From the NCBI GenBank assembly GCA_003427395.1, contig BFEA01000053.1, positions 1,438,013 to 1,502,012 on the forward strand: a stretch of 64,000 bases of DNA. The letters are read 5' to 3'. The stretch comes from Chara braunii. Its lineage: Eukaryota; Streptophyta; Charophyceae; Charales; Characeae. This document shows positions 32,574-43,525 of this stretch, piece after piece. The notes below the pieces were generated by a model that saw only the letters and a program-made list of their open reading frames with translations, did not search any database and was not told the DNA's origin. Both the position numbers and the translations under genes were made by a program. Numbering within the stretch: the first letter of the stretch is position 1; every line of letters begins with the position of its first letter.

Positions 32574-33339
32574 TACGACAGCCTGCCCATACCTTATTAA
32601 GCGACGTCCCCGTCGCAACAGATGCTTAAACCAAATACCACTCAAACATAGCCTTCAGAAAAAGTATATGATAACTTTCTCGAATCCTTACCTTCAACTA
32701 AAACGATCATTATATCCACTCCAAGCCTTGATCCTTCAAAAGAAATGGACAAAAACATCGGTCAAAAGTATCTTTTAGTTCCTTATCAAAATAGCAATCT
32801 ACAATAGCCGAATAATCGGCTAAGCACGAACAATTTTCAGCCTTTAATGTAACAAAGTGGATAAAACCACTTTCCACTCATTGCAATCACAAACAGGAAG
32901 TCATCCAATGCCAACTTAAGACTACACCAGTTCCAGTCTCTTTGAGCGATATTTTGTCGCACCGGGGATCCTGAACTAACAAAACTCAACTTAGTGGTGA
33001 GTCACAACGATCATTCAGACTTAACTCAATCATACATCCTTTTCAAGCTTTTCTCAAAGGAATGTCCTATTGCGGGGAGTAATCAGACACCCCAATTATT
33101 TAGCTAATCTATAAGATTAGGGAGGTTAACCCTATCACACAAGGCACAAATGTACCCTATGGGTAGGGCCCCGTTAAGCCCAATTCCATATGTCATTACT
33201 ATCACGCATAAGCCACTCATTTTAGTGATTCATCAAAGGGATGGGTGGGGATATTCACTTAGTCTTCAGAATAAAAGAAAATCACCCATTTTGCTCATAT
33301 ATCCTACTTTTATGAGTAGGGTTCCTCGCTTTCAACATA
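32574..33339. other. AT-rich spacer, no recognised feature
   Basis: I see no reading frame with family features, no RNA gene and no strong repeat in this stretch. Confidence 0.4.
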
Positions 33340-33585
33340 CCTTTTATTTGTGTAGCACCGTGTTCGCGTTCGGAGGCGAACGTGAACATGTTCGCCCGAA
33401 CGTGAACAAGCGCCCAAAACCCTCCGAACGCGAACAAAAAAAATATTTAAAAAAAAAACAAACAAAGTTCTCAGAAAAATCTAAAAACAATATATGTTAT
33501 GTAAAATAACAGTATAAGCAACTTTTGCCTTGAAGTCAAGTTCAAATTCATAGCCAGTCAAAAATCAAAAACCGAAAAAATAATT

Positions 33586-33627
<42 letters not shown>

Positions 33628-33713
33628 AAAACAATATATGTTATGTAAAATGACAATACAAGCAACTTTTGCCTTGGAGTCATATTCAAATTCGTAGCCG
33701 ATCACGAGTAAAA

Positions 33714-33750
<37 letters not shown>

Positions 33751-33858
33751 GGAAAAAACAAATGTTCGCCCGAACATGTTCGCAAGCTGTTCGCGCGAAC
33801 ACGTTCGCCTGAACGTGAAGGGGCGCGAACACATCCGGCGTGCTACGCAGCCTTTTAT
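33340..33858. mobile_element. 503-bp TIR element with 8-bp target duplication
   Basis: CCTTTTAT occurs at 33340-33347 and again at 33851-33858, exactly flanking 33348-33850. The ends are imperfect inverted repeats (TTGTGTAGCACCG and, reversed, CTGCGTAGCACGC). GC-rich subterminal zones use GTTCGCG and CGAACGTG boxes, as in the hAT-like family at 236-1000, but with different termini. The interior holds two copies of an AACAATATATGTTATGTAAAA block separated by poly-T. It has no coding capacity. The 8-bp duplication fits hAT. Confidence 0.75.
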
Positions 33859-35165
33859 CAATCTCAACCATAAGCTTTGCTTAGTGAGCAAACTTTCATA
33901 ATCTTTCTTCCGAATAAAACTCAATGTCACTTTCAACCAAAACTTAGCCGATTGGAGGGCCCAATAATCAGGCCGATCCTTCCTGTCGTAGATGACGCTC
34001 CCACCGCTATAAGTCAAAACTTTAGTTTCTCTCAATGAGTCTTAAGCATGAAAGTCCCTGTCACAGACTAGACCGCTTGTGTCCCCACACACAAAATCAC
34101 CCAGGACTCACAGCCACTGGCCAAGCAAGGGCTTTCTTACTTGACAGGTTTCCCTGCCGCAGATGACACGCTTATTGACAGTTGGGGACCAACAGAGCGG
34201 AACTGTCGCTTTCGCCGAGGATAATACTCCTTTTCTTAAGCCACCCTTCCTTCTCGTGGGTGAGCTTTCCATAAAACTTTTTAAGACTCCTTCCACTCTG
34301 AAGGAGAATCACTCATAAAATCTCTCAACCATCCTCCCACTCATCGATGGTCTATCCACATAAGCTTTAAAAATATCTTCCACTTGACGACGTGTCCAGA
34401 TGAAACCAATAACCAATTAGGCCGCCTTTAGGCATAACCTCTCTCTTTATATAATCCTGGATTTTTCAAGTCTCTCATAAATTTTTCACTTATAATCATG
34501 TTCATCGAACCCACTTTTGTTCAAGCTCACTTCATTATATTAATTAAACAAAACACAAAAAAACTCACAAACCCACGATGGTGAGAATGCCAATGACAAC
34601 CAGCACACGCACGATCCTGCAACTCGGGGAAATCAAAACCCATACCAAGATGGTTCTCAAAAGAAAAACAGATTATCTCAAGCACGAAATCCTTACGGGT
34701 CTCAAATCATCACAAATCCAGGTCCCAATCAAACAAAAGACCTTGTATAGCGTATCAGACAGGTTATAATTGACTAACATACGCGAAAAGATCTCGAATG
34801 TTCTCGCAAAAATGGGTGAGTGTCAACGTACGGGCGACCGCCATTTCAAAGACCTCCACTTGCATCTAACAACCGCTAAAGTCAGCTTAGAGAGTGGGTA
34901 GTCCGATCCAGAATGTACGCACAATCCCAAAAAGTAAAAACGCACACTCGAGATCAAAAAATATATACAAGATGAATCCTAAGTCTCGCAAAATAAGCAG
35001 ATAATCGCTTATTAGTTCTAACAACTAAGTCTTCCGCACCGCCATAGCCTTTCGAATGCCTGTTTATTAGTCATTCAAGGTTGTTGACACCATTCTACCT
35101 CTTTCCTGTTAAGAACGTAACAAATAATAGCTGCTAGAAAAGACAAAAACCCTTATCTAGGCAAA
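33859..35165. other. AT-rich spacer, no recognised feature
   Basis: Short frames only (for example 34578-34769 plus). None shows a recognisable motif. It borders the downstream end of the gag fragment at 35171-35723. Confidence 0.4.
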
Positions 35166-35170
35166 CGACC

Positions 35171-35723
35171 TCACCCCTCAACTCCTCTCTTTGCCATCTT
35201 ACATCTGCGAGGGGTATGACCAGTCTTTCGACAACAAACACATATTATCCTTGCCCACCATTCTCGCTCTCTTCCATTCCTTCGTCCTGTCCGACTTACA
35301 GCTGACGATGTTCCATAATTGTATCGATCTATCTTCTCCAGATCGTCTTTGGTCAGTTGTTCGTCACCTAGCCGGTATTTACTCCACATGTACGCTCTTC
35401 TAACCAACCCACTGACTTCCTCCTTCAAACTTATATGGATATACCTACTTTAGCATTTGCGTCTCATTCCATTCGCAGTGAGACGCTATCTGCCCAAACT
35501 TGTCAAGGAAGTCAGAAACCTGATAACCCTTGAAGAAGTCGATCTCAACCTTGGGTAGGTTGTCTCGCTCCCAATCATGCACACCCAGCAGATATGCAAG
35601 TTCCTCGATCACAATCTTTCCTTGAGAACCTTTCATCCCGAGCTCCCTCGACCCCATCACCCGTTGAACAACAACGTACGACGTTAAGGTCGAGGTTCGA
35701 GAGAAGTCACGCTGTCGGGGCAA
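35171..35723 (-). pseudogene. gag: Gag fragment of a second retrotransposon
   Basis: Two adjacent minus-strand frames belong together. The upstream part (35723-35445) ends with VEIDFFKGYQVSDFLDKFGQIASHCEWNE, the opening of a retrotransposon gag domain (quoted here only in outline: FFKGYQVSDFLDKFGQ). The downstream part (35428-35171) has CVCCRKTGHTPRRC, a CX2CX4HX4C zinc knuckle, near its C-terminus. A stop and a shift separate them, and the capsid is far shorter than in a full gag, so this is a deleted copy. Its 5' side ends at the palindrome 35719-35745. No pol sequence follows. Confidence 0.65.
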
Positions 35724-35775
35724 ATACCTGACAAGGGTATTTGCCGGGGATTTTAAACGTCGGACGCTGTCCGAC
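35719..35775. repeat. Twin inverted repeats next to gag fragment
   Basis: GGCAAATACC (35719-35728) pairs with GGTATTTGCC (35736-35745), and GTCGGAC (35759-35765) pairs with GTCCGAC (35769-35775), followed by a T run. The first matches the palindromes at 18165 and 32548. The GTCGGAC box also sits beside the 18-kb palindrome. Hairpin plus T run could act as a Pol III-type or replication-related end, but this is speculation. Confidence 0.6.
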
Positions 35776-36127
35776 TTTTTTTTGTTAAATTAAGGAACTT
35801 GATGAGACTGACATCGGCTTAAAGTTTATTCAGAACAAACCTACGACTGAGAGACTAAGTTTTTGCTTAAGTCCAAACGCCTGCAGCATGCTATAGCGGC
35901 GGTGCGGTCGGTCACCAANCGTGTTTGGCGAGTACGGAGGGGCGTACGGGCATTGGAATACTAAGTCTAACTAATATCCTACTTAAAATGATGACAGCCG
36001 CGCGATTAAGAGCCTGAGTAGGTCAAAGAGGTGGTTTATCAGGCTTACCGGGCTAAGCCTCAGCCGGTTAGATGGCGGGGCGGCGGCCATTTGCCGAGGT
36101 GAGGTAGTTAGGGCCTGCCTAGTCCCG

Positions 36128-36262
36128 AGGCTGGGTGACCTACTGGGCAGCAGCTCTTCAAATAGAAGAGCTGCGGGTATAGCTTCCGTGAATAGGAGCT
36201 AGCCCAGTAGGTTATAGCATCAAGCTATCACCCAACAGACACTGGGATCGAATTTGAAGGCA
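36128..36262. repeat. Foldback with tRNA-related SINE-like arm
   Basis: Outer arms ACCTACTGGGC and GCCCAGTAGGT are perfect 11-bp complements, and inner arms AGCTCTTC and GAAGAGCT also pair. The right arm continues as a SINE-like sequence (TAGCCCAGTAGG box A, GGGATCGAATT box B-like), matching 18810-18905. Two head-to-head copies of the same SINE start would explain the symmetry. Confidence 0.55.
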
Positions 36263-36312
36263 TCGTACTGGGCTGGGTCCTTTTGGAACAGCCCACCGAA
36301 AAGGAACATGGG

Positions 36313-36373
36313 GCGCGGTCGATTTTGACCGCGAGATCATCAGATCTCACGGTCGAAAACGGCCGCGCGGATA
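36313..36373. repeat. 26-bp-arm hairpin
   Basis: The arms start GCGCGGTCGATTTTGACCG and end CGGTCGAAAACGGCCGCGC. They pair over 26 positions with about four mismatches around an ATCA loop. It opens the hairpin-rich interval that continues to 38.0 kb. Confidence 0.75.
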
Positions 36374-36433
36374 ATAGCATGGCCCTGCGCAAGGATGACA
36401 CGCATAAATCGAAAAAATAAAGTAAAAATACAA

Positions 36434-36441
<8 letters not shown>

Positions 36442-36464
<23 letters not shown>

Positions 36465-36640
36465 CGACGCCACATGGCGCCTGTAGATGAGGTTGGGGGG
36501 GGGGCAGTGTAGTCAACGACTTTTACTATTAGTAAAATTAAAAAAAATAAAAAATAAAAAAGCTACAGCGCCAGATGGCGCGACGAGATGTGATGGGGAC
36601 TTTAAGTCCCCAAAAGGAGCTGCAGGCGCCCGTTTTCACG
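36442..36640. repeat. (AT)n run and short palindromes
   Basis: (AT)n at 36442-36464 is followed by GACGCCACATGGCGCC, an imperfect repeat of it near 36572, the perfect palindrome TGGGGACTTTAAGTCCCCA near 36594-36612, and CCCGT/ACGGG. Confidence 0.75.
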
Positions 36641-36787
36641 GGCAGCCTGATAGGTAAGTTCGTTTCTTTGTTTGTTTATTCTTTTGGATTTTTTTCGTTA
36701 AAGATTTTGTTTAAGATTTTTCTTTTTCTTTTTGTCTTATTTTAAAAGATTCCCCCCCCTTCATTCCTTTCTTATCGTGGCACAGTT

Positions 36788-36956
36788 GAAGTTGCGCCCG
36801 TTCACTTTTGGAAACGGGCTGCAACTTCCAACGATGCGCCCGAACCTGGCGCTGTCGGCAGCCAGGTGCGGGCGCGCGCTGCCGCGAGGGAAAAAAAACC
36901 CTGTAGTTGCTCGCGGAAAAACGAGCAACTGTTCCCTCAGCAACTGCTGAGGGAAC
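36788..36956. repeat. Four abutting hairpins
   Basis: Hairpin 1: 36788-36828, 15-bp arms with one bulge. Hairpin 2: 36836-36875, 15-bp arms (GCGCCCGAACCTGGC) with one mismatch. Hairpin 3: 36905-36930, perfect AGTTGCTCG/CGAGCAACT. Hairpin 4: 36931-36956, perfect GTTCCCTCAGCA/TGCTGAGGGAAC with a 2-nt loop. Hairpins 3 and 4 are directly adjacent. Stem sequences are unrelated to each other. Confidence 0.9.
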
Positions 36957-37139
36957 CACCCGAGCCTTGTCTGAATCTGGCTGGGGTCGTAGGCTGTATG
37001 CAGGCACAGGCAGGAAGAAGGGGGTTGAAAAGCAAAAGGGGGTTGAAGGAGTTGAGTGGAGAGTGAGAGAGAGAGGGATGGGAGGATGGGAGAGAGGGGG
37101 ACCTGCTCCTCTCGACCTGCCAGCTGCCTCCCCGTTGTC

Positions 37140-37430
37140 AGGGGGGGAAGAAGAAAAAGAAAAGAAGAAAAAGAAAAGAAGAAAAAAAAAAGAAAAGAAA
37201 AGAAAAGAAAACGAAAAAACAGAATCTGAGTTTTTTTTGAAAAACTGTATTTTTCAGTTTGCGCCACTATTTGTTTGGTGGCGTAAAACATTGTTTTTGA
37301 CCTTGCAATTTTCTTTGTAGATAGTCAGGCACTGAGGCCATGCGCATGAATTTTTTCAAATTATTTTATTAAGCGAAAAGTTTTCTAAAAATGCTAAACG
37401 TCCGGGTACTTTTTGCACCCCGCCCTGAGC
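37140..37430. other. A/G-rich tract, no gene
   Basis: AAGAAAAG-type low complexity at 37148-37215 is followed by AT-rich sequence. Minus-strand TTCAAATCCC at about 37436-37445 is box B-like. With TGTCAGATTGGG upstream of it on that strand it could be a worn SINE head, too weak to call. Confidence 0.35.
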
Positions 37431-37442
37431 CTGTCGGGATTT

Positions 37443-38006
37443 GAACTCGTGCATTTTCACGAGTTCTTTCCCTACCTCTCCCAATCTGACAACTGCCATC
37501 CCAGTTTTCAAGGGAGGGCAGGGGAGAAAAGAGGAAAAGTAGAGAGGGGAGAGAAAGGAACAGTCATGGCCGCGAACGTGGTCGCGGCCGTGCACCAAGT
37601 TCAAGCACTATTGGCGTGAATGCAGTCGTTCAGACCAGAGTTGTGAACTGGAGGGTCCATGAGGGGAACTTGGCTGGAAACAGCCATTTTTCCGCTGAAC
37701 CTGCACTCAGTGTAGGGCTGAGTGCAAGGAAAAGGGAGAAAAAGAGGGGGGCAGTTGAGTACAATTGTCACCCTAAGTGTGTGGCTGAGGTGAGACAGCC
37801 TCAATCCGTTGATCTGGCTCAGATCAACGGCCCCAGGCAAGTGACCAATTTTGCCTGGGGGCAGTTGAGGCTGTTGCTGCCCTCCTCAGCCACTACAAAA
37901 GAGGCAGTTGTCCCCCAGCTGCCTCACACTTGCCTCCAGCTGCCAGTGTACGACAACACACTTGCCTCATCGCTGGAGTGCTGGAGAGGAGGCAAGAGTG
38001 TTGTCG
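37443..38006. repeat. Second cluster of hairpins (seven)
   Basis: In order: GAACTCGTG/CACGAGTTC (37443-37466); GGCCGCGA/TCGCGGCC (37568-37589); TGCACTCAG/CTGAGTGCA (37702-37726); CCGTTGATCTG/CAGATCAACGG with a 3-nt loop (37806-37830); CCCCAGGCAA/TTGCCTGGGG (37831-37860, touching the previous one); GAGGCAG/CTGCCTC (37901-37925); and 18-nt arms CGACAACACACTTGCCTC with 37989-38006, one mismatch. All but the last are perfect. Such density is far beyond chance. Confidence 0.9.
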
Positions 38007-38224
38007 GCGAAGCTGGAGGACTGCGGAGGAGCGCAACGAAGGAGGAGACAGCCATAGCCTTGGCTGGAGCATTCCGCTCCACCTTGGCAGGCTGGTCTCT
38101 AGGGGGACTCTGCGCCAGCATGATGAGAAGCGGCGACGGAGCGTGACAAGGAACGACGGGGAGCACAACAAGTGGTGGGGTTGTGCTGCCGAAATACTGC
38201 GGCGTCGACGCGACACCTTTATTC

Positions 38225-38720
38225 TAAGGGGTGACGCTGCCGTTTTCACGGCACGTCGACGACACTTTGTTTCGAAGAGTGACGCTGCCGTTTTCACAGC
38301 ACGGTAATACATCGCGGCGAAGCACTGCCAATTTTTTACAGTGGTACGGCACAGCGAAGCGCCACTGTCGTTTTTGCGGTGGTACGGCACGGCGAAGAGC
38401 CGCCGTCTTTTTGTGGTGGTACTGCACGGCGAAACGCTGCCGTTTTTTTTTTACGGTGGTACGACGCAGCGAAGCGCCGCCGTCTTTTTTACTGTGGTAC
38501 GACACAACGAAGCGCTACTGTTTTTTTATGATGGTACGACACGGTGAAGCGCTGCCGTTTTTTTTTTAATGGTGATACGGCACGACGGAGCGCTGCCATT
38601 TTTTTTTTTTTACGGGGCACGGCGCGACGACGTGCTGCCATTTTCCGACGAGAGTTCGGCATGACAGTGGAGTTGCGGCACGACGGTGGGACGTGCGGCG
38701 CGACAGTGTAGGTTTTTTTT
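38225..38720. repeat. ~38-bp minisatellite with terminal T runs
   Basis: GGTACGRCAC-type boxes recur at about 38343, 38381, 38419, 38458, 38496, 38533 and 38574, spaced 37-41 bp. Each unit has a CGAAGCGC-like core then CYGCCGT and 5-12 T residues. The terminal oligo-T resembles Pol III terminators. Diffuse units continue to about 38720. Confidence 0.8.
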
Positions 38721-40560
38721 ACGGCGCTGAAAGGTTTTTGTTGTCGCACAGCGTCTTCTTTTCTTGGTGAAGGTCTGCTACCATTGGTGTGTACGGCAGC
38801 AACAGCATGACATGGTGGCGGTTGACGGCATGCAACGATATGAAATCTGATCACGACTAACGGGTTTTATTTTTTTATTTTTTTTATGCGGCACATGAGA
38901 TAAATGTTTTGTAGTTGGGACTACCCAACACTTGCGGCAGTGGGACTGGACTACTTGGGACTGCCTGGGTTCAGTTGGGACTGACGTGGGACGCGGACGA
39001 CCATTTGCGGCAGTCTCGACGCATGCGGTTTTGGGATTCGGCACCGGTTTTATTTTTTTGAGAAGTGTGGTGGAAACAGTTTTCGACTCAGTAGTCATTC
39101 GACGAAGTGTTTGATAGCATGGGATCACCTAGAACCGCGTGAGACTATCTGGGACCGCTTAGGACCAGTTAGGACTGATGTGGTACCAGATTGAGTGTTT
39201 TTTCTGGGACGTTTGTGGCTCACCGTTTTCATGCTCGGGTTACCGCGGATGAGGCGTGCGAGTGAGAGGTGGTTTGATCAGGATTTTCCTCGAGACTACA
39301 ACTTTCGGCGGCACACACGGCTTGTTGGTTGGCTTTCTTGAGTGAGCCAGGATGCTTCTTCGGCACCACTTCACTCAAGGTCAGTGGACGACTCAGACTC
39401 CATTCACACCTGTGTGCACCCACACATTGCTTGACCCTTTTGCTTTGAATGTTCAGGAGAAAAGCTTGAGTTGGGTTGTGGGCGTCATGCATGAGTAAAA
39501 AGGTGGGTCTGACGTGAGTAGTGGGACTTTGTTTGTCTTCTTTTGATTGTGTTGTCTGCATGGTGTGCAGGTGAGTAAAAAGACTATGTATAAAAGTGGC
39601 ACAAAATGCTATTTGATAAAATGACGGAGAATTTTTGCCTCCTTACTATTTTCCTTTCGTCAGTGAGTTGGGTGAAGTTGCTTCCTATTTCTGAAGGATA
39701 ATTGATGGGTGCCGAGAGAAAAGGAATTTTGAAAACAGAAAGAGAATCAAAGCATAATGAATTTAACTTTTCTCAAGGATTGACCAACTCTATTCTGAAT
39801 GACCTTATCTGCCTATACCTGTCCAAATGATTCTTATTTTTTATCCCTTTTGATTTCTCTTTGTCCAGGTTACCCTGAACTTAGGAGAAATGAGAACAAT
39901 TGAAAGTTACTTGTAGTGGACACATGTTCTCTTTCCAGGAAGCATCTCGGGCGGGGGTTCGTTGCTTCAGGAGTCGACCCTGTTATCGACCCAGAGTGGA
40001 CTGTTCTACGGGGGGGTACTTTGCCGATTCGGTGGAGACGGCCCGACTTCTGAGATCCGAGTTTTGTGCTCAGGCGAGGAGGAGGAGTACCCCATACCAC
40101 TTCCTAAAGGGAGAGACATGCATCACTTCAAGCAATGCACCTGATCAAGAATCAACTGCAAAGCAACCTGTCATCCAAGAAGATGAAAATGGGTATGTGA
40201 GTCTAGTCTTAAGTCGGCGGTGGGTTAAAATAACTTTGGCAGCGTGTCTCATTAAGTCAAAACTAAGGCAACCGATTACCTTGTCAGCTGCATCAATGTT
40301 ATTATCGGTAGCCATCTCCTTGTTGGCGGTTGCACGAGTGTTTTTGTGGAGTTCGACACGAGGTGGTCGGGTTTTATTTTGATATTGTACTATTGGATGT
40401 ATTGCATGATGATTGAAACTATTTTGTTAGTTAGTTCAAATTGAACGCATTTTTCTATCGACTGTGATCGATTCCTTATTATGTAAATATATGTGGGTGG
40501 TATAAATTTCTTTTGAGTTGTTTGTAAAAGGGTCTAGGATACTGTGGGTTTCCCGCTTGG
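38720..40560. other. Region with weak unassigned frame 39900-40382
   Basis: The plus-strand frame at 39900-40382 (160 codons) has a hydrophobic stretch near its C-terminus (SAASMLLSVAISLLAVARVF) that could be a membrane segment. An overlapping +2 frame is similarly open, so it is probably fortuitous. Repeated GGGACTGNNTGGGAC-type phrases occur at 38930-39175. I recognise no gene. Confidence 0.3.
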
Positions 40561-41030
40561 TTGAGATCATCCTAGTCGACCGGCGTACGCTTCGTTTTTA
40601 GGAGATCAACGCCCTAATGGACGGACGACGCCTGGGTCCACTAGGCGTTAACCAAACGTATCTATACTACAACGAACGAGCAAACGCCCTCGGCCGACCC
40701 ACCTCTGCAACTGCATTTTTCGCACGTGAGTCGGTTGCTCGGTAGGGATACGCCCCTAAGGGTGGTGACAGCCCCTTAGGGAAGACAAGCTTATGCTCCG
40801 CGGGAACCTATCCTGTCGTAGGGGACCTCGGGATGTACAGCTGGCGCGCCCAGCTAGAGCGGCGAAGGGACAACACGACCTCGCACCTGTCTCGACGGCT
40901 CGCGGTATTATTTTGCGTCATTCCCAAGTTGTCTCCTTGTTTTATTTTCCGTGTTTCTCCTGTGTGACGCGGCCGAGAGGGCTCTCGCTGATGCGGGGGC
41001 CGATGCGCTCGACAACGCAACTAAATCTAG
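40560..41030 (+). promoter_or_regulatory. Leader module M5
   Basis: Plus-strand copy with TTGCTCGGTAGGGATACGCC and a perfect 9-bp hairpin CCCTAAGGG/CCCTTAGGG (40754-40781) around the loop TGGTGACAGC. Other copies build the same stem from CCACCT/AGGTGG, so the stem changed on both sides while the loop stayed. The 5' splice-site consensus of other copies is not kept here. GATGCGCTCGACAACG at its end matches the sequence just upstream of gag in copy 1. Confidence 0.6.
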
Positions 41031-42249
41031 TTCATAATATATCCCACTAAAATTATCCCGTTCTCATCATGAAGCCATACATAAGAATCTATTCAGAACA
41101 GCGGCGTTACCGAAGAGAGTCATTGAATAAATATTCACATAAAATAAAACATAAATATTCACAATAAGTCCCCCAAATCATAACTCAGGCATTAACCACT
41201 TATGGTTTCTATTTATCATGGAAGGGCACGATATACATAAGTCATATAGGTGGATACTCCAAACAGGAATCCAAAATGCAGTACAACCCATGTTAAATCA
41301 TATATACTTACAACAATAATCACAACATAATAGACACAACTTATTGGCAGGGGTTCAACTTATTGGCAGGGGTTGTAACTGAAGAGCACGACAATCCTTA
41401 ATAAACAATTACATGAAGCCAACTCAACTGCCAGTTATATAACAAGATAAACCTCAACAACATATTTCATATTTTATAAGGCAAAAATAGGACTAGCAAT
41501 GAGTAAATAACATGATACAATTGTTACCCCTTCAACTCTTAAGCAAAGCATATATTACAGAGGGGTGGTGTAATCCTCGTAAGATAACATCTTGACTCCT
41601 GAGCCCCGTTCTAAAGATCAAGCCTCACCGCAGCCTTCTCTGATTCTAACACTTGCACCTTTTTTTTTTTAACCTATTAAGGTTAGCAGGACAACCTAAC
41701 TCATACCTATTAAGAAAACAGGTGACGATCCCTCACCTCTCTGGATATGGTGACCCTACATAGCGAGAGTCTGGCCTAGGTCGTCACTCTAGACCCACCC
41801 TGGCTAAGCAGTAGTTGCCCAACTTTGCCCTCACGGTTTAAGTAAGGGAGCGAACCCTTTCCTCATTTTTTACCTGATAATGTAGTTACTTCCCTATTCA
41901 AGGGAAAAATAATAACACCCCACAATGGACCAGGAACACAGTTCCGGCGTGGGTCTCACTATCATTCTTAAGACTGCTAAGTGCTTCCTTTAGTTTCAAC
42001 GAGGGGATAACAATTCAAGAATGCACTTCCACTGAGGACAATTTATACACGCCGACTAACTCCCCTTAGGAAGAACCACCTTCCCTAGGAGTGAGTCACC
42101 CCATTCACCTCTGGTCCCATATCAGATGTGGGTTTCATGCAAAGTCTATGTCCCATTTGAAAGGCAATCCATACACACATCGTCAATCAAAACAGATACA
42201 TAAAAAACGCATATAAGACAACAACCACACAAAAATTGTCATAAAGACC
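41031..42249. other. AT-rich spacer, no recognised feature
   Basis: It includes a short duplication of ACTTATTGGCAGGGGTT (41340-41370). There is no reading frame or RNA gene I can support. Confidence 0.4.
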
Positions 42250-42296
42250 TATATATATATCGTCACAAACTGAACTGCCCGGTAAACCATATATAT
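42250..42296. repeat. Single arm of the (TA)n palindromic repeat
   Basis: TATATCGTCACAAACTGAAC followed by TGCCCGGTAAACC, the same arm as at 180-213 and 1470-1498, flanked by TATATAT on both sides. It shows the hammerhead-associated family is dispersed beyond the first 4.3 kb. Confidence 0.8.
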
Positions 42297-42414
42297 TCAC
42301 ACAAACTTAAAACATAAGCCTCTCTTCAGGTTAGCCAAACCGCTAGCTAAGTAACCACTACTTCTTAACTTCTATCGGCGGTTACATTTATACAATCCTC
42401 TAGGTGACTCAATT

Positions 42415-42490
42415 TTATCGTCAACTGATACCACCAGAGGGTCAAGGCACAATATTAACTGCACTACCCATCGCGCCACAACTCAGTCTG
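42415..42490 (-). repeat. tRNA-related SINE-like sequence
   Basis: The minus strand begins GTGGCGCGATGGGTAGTGC, a reasonable tRNA head with box A TGGCGCGATGGG. It ends AGTTGACGATAAAA, shared with 18937-18951 on the same relative strand. Box B is not convincing, so it is called a degenerate SINE. Confidence 0.4.
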
Positions 42491-43097
42491 TGCTCAAAGA
42501 ACGACCTTTGTCATCAAACTCCTCATTTCTCGCTTATCAGTTACCCCCTCACCCATGTCGCTTGCGTACTTGAAACCTCCTCTAAAGCGACACTTTACTG
42601 ACTAGGGGGAGACGCCTCAACTTAACGTCTTTACATCCCAAGCAAGCTTAGCGCATAACTTACGTAATAAGTCACTAGCCCCATAACCTTGACAGTTATC
42701 AACTGAGTTTGCTTAGGTAATAGACATGCCCAACAATGCGGATGCTGCCTCAACTCAACCAAAATCGCATCAAACACGCCTCATATCGCCCAAATTATCA
42801 AAAGATACTTAAGTTGACAAGGTGCTCGTTGAGACCACTATTATATGTGTCAGAGTACTTTAAGTGTATAGCCAAACACTTCTTTCCTTAAGTAAACCGC
42901 GCATACGCTAGTAATCATCGCTTCACACTTAGGCCATAGTCTTAAGACATCTCCAATGATAGTCAAGGTATCAAGCAATCGACCATATACATCGAAAGAA
43001 AACTTCTCATTTTGCCTAGTTCTCACTTTCTCATACCCGGATGTCGTTCCACAAGGGATAACGACAGGTAACCGTTATCCCCGGCAACAACGCCACT
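42491..43097. other. Spacer left of repeat copy 2
   Basis: Non-coding as far as I can see. Homology to copy 1 begins only at 43098 (CGAGCGCATC), where copy 1 instead continues into gag on its left. Confidence 0.4.
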
Positions 43098-43525
43098 TCT
43101 CGAGCGCATCGGTCCTACACCACACAAAGCAACGAGGGACCCTCTCGGCCGCATCACGCAGGAGTTGGTCTAAATCCTCGTCGCGAATACATAATGGAGC
43201 TTCCGCAAGCCGCTCCAGCCGAGTGCGCCAGCCATACCTCTCGCGAGCCCCTACGACAGAATAGGGCCTACACGAGGCACGACTTACCTCCACCTTACGG
43301 GAGTTGTAACCTTCCTTCGGTGGGCGTATCCCCGCCGAGTTACCATTCCACAGTACGAAAGTTGATCAGCCGCAATCGCAGAGGTAGACCAGCCGAGGGC
43401 GTTTCTCGTTCGCTGTAGCATAGGGGGTAAGCGCGGTAATACGCCTCTATTGGACCCGCACGCGAACCGACATCTTGGGGGGTTGAAGTCCCAAGTGCGA
43501 CCCGTCGTCGGTCGACTAGGACGCA
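43098..43525 (-). promoter_or_regulatory. Leader module M2 with 5' splice site
   Basis: Minus-strand GGAG|GTAAGT (boundary 43288/43287) and the CCACC/GGTGG hairpin (43290-43323) are kept. Differences from M1 lie mainly in loops and flanks. Confidence 0.6.
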
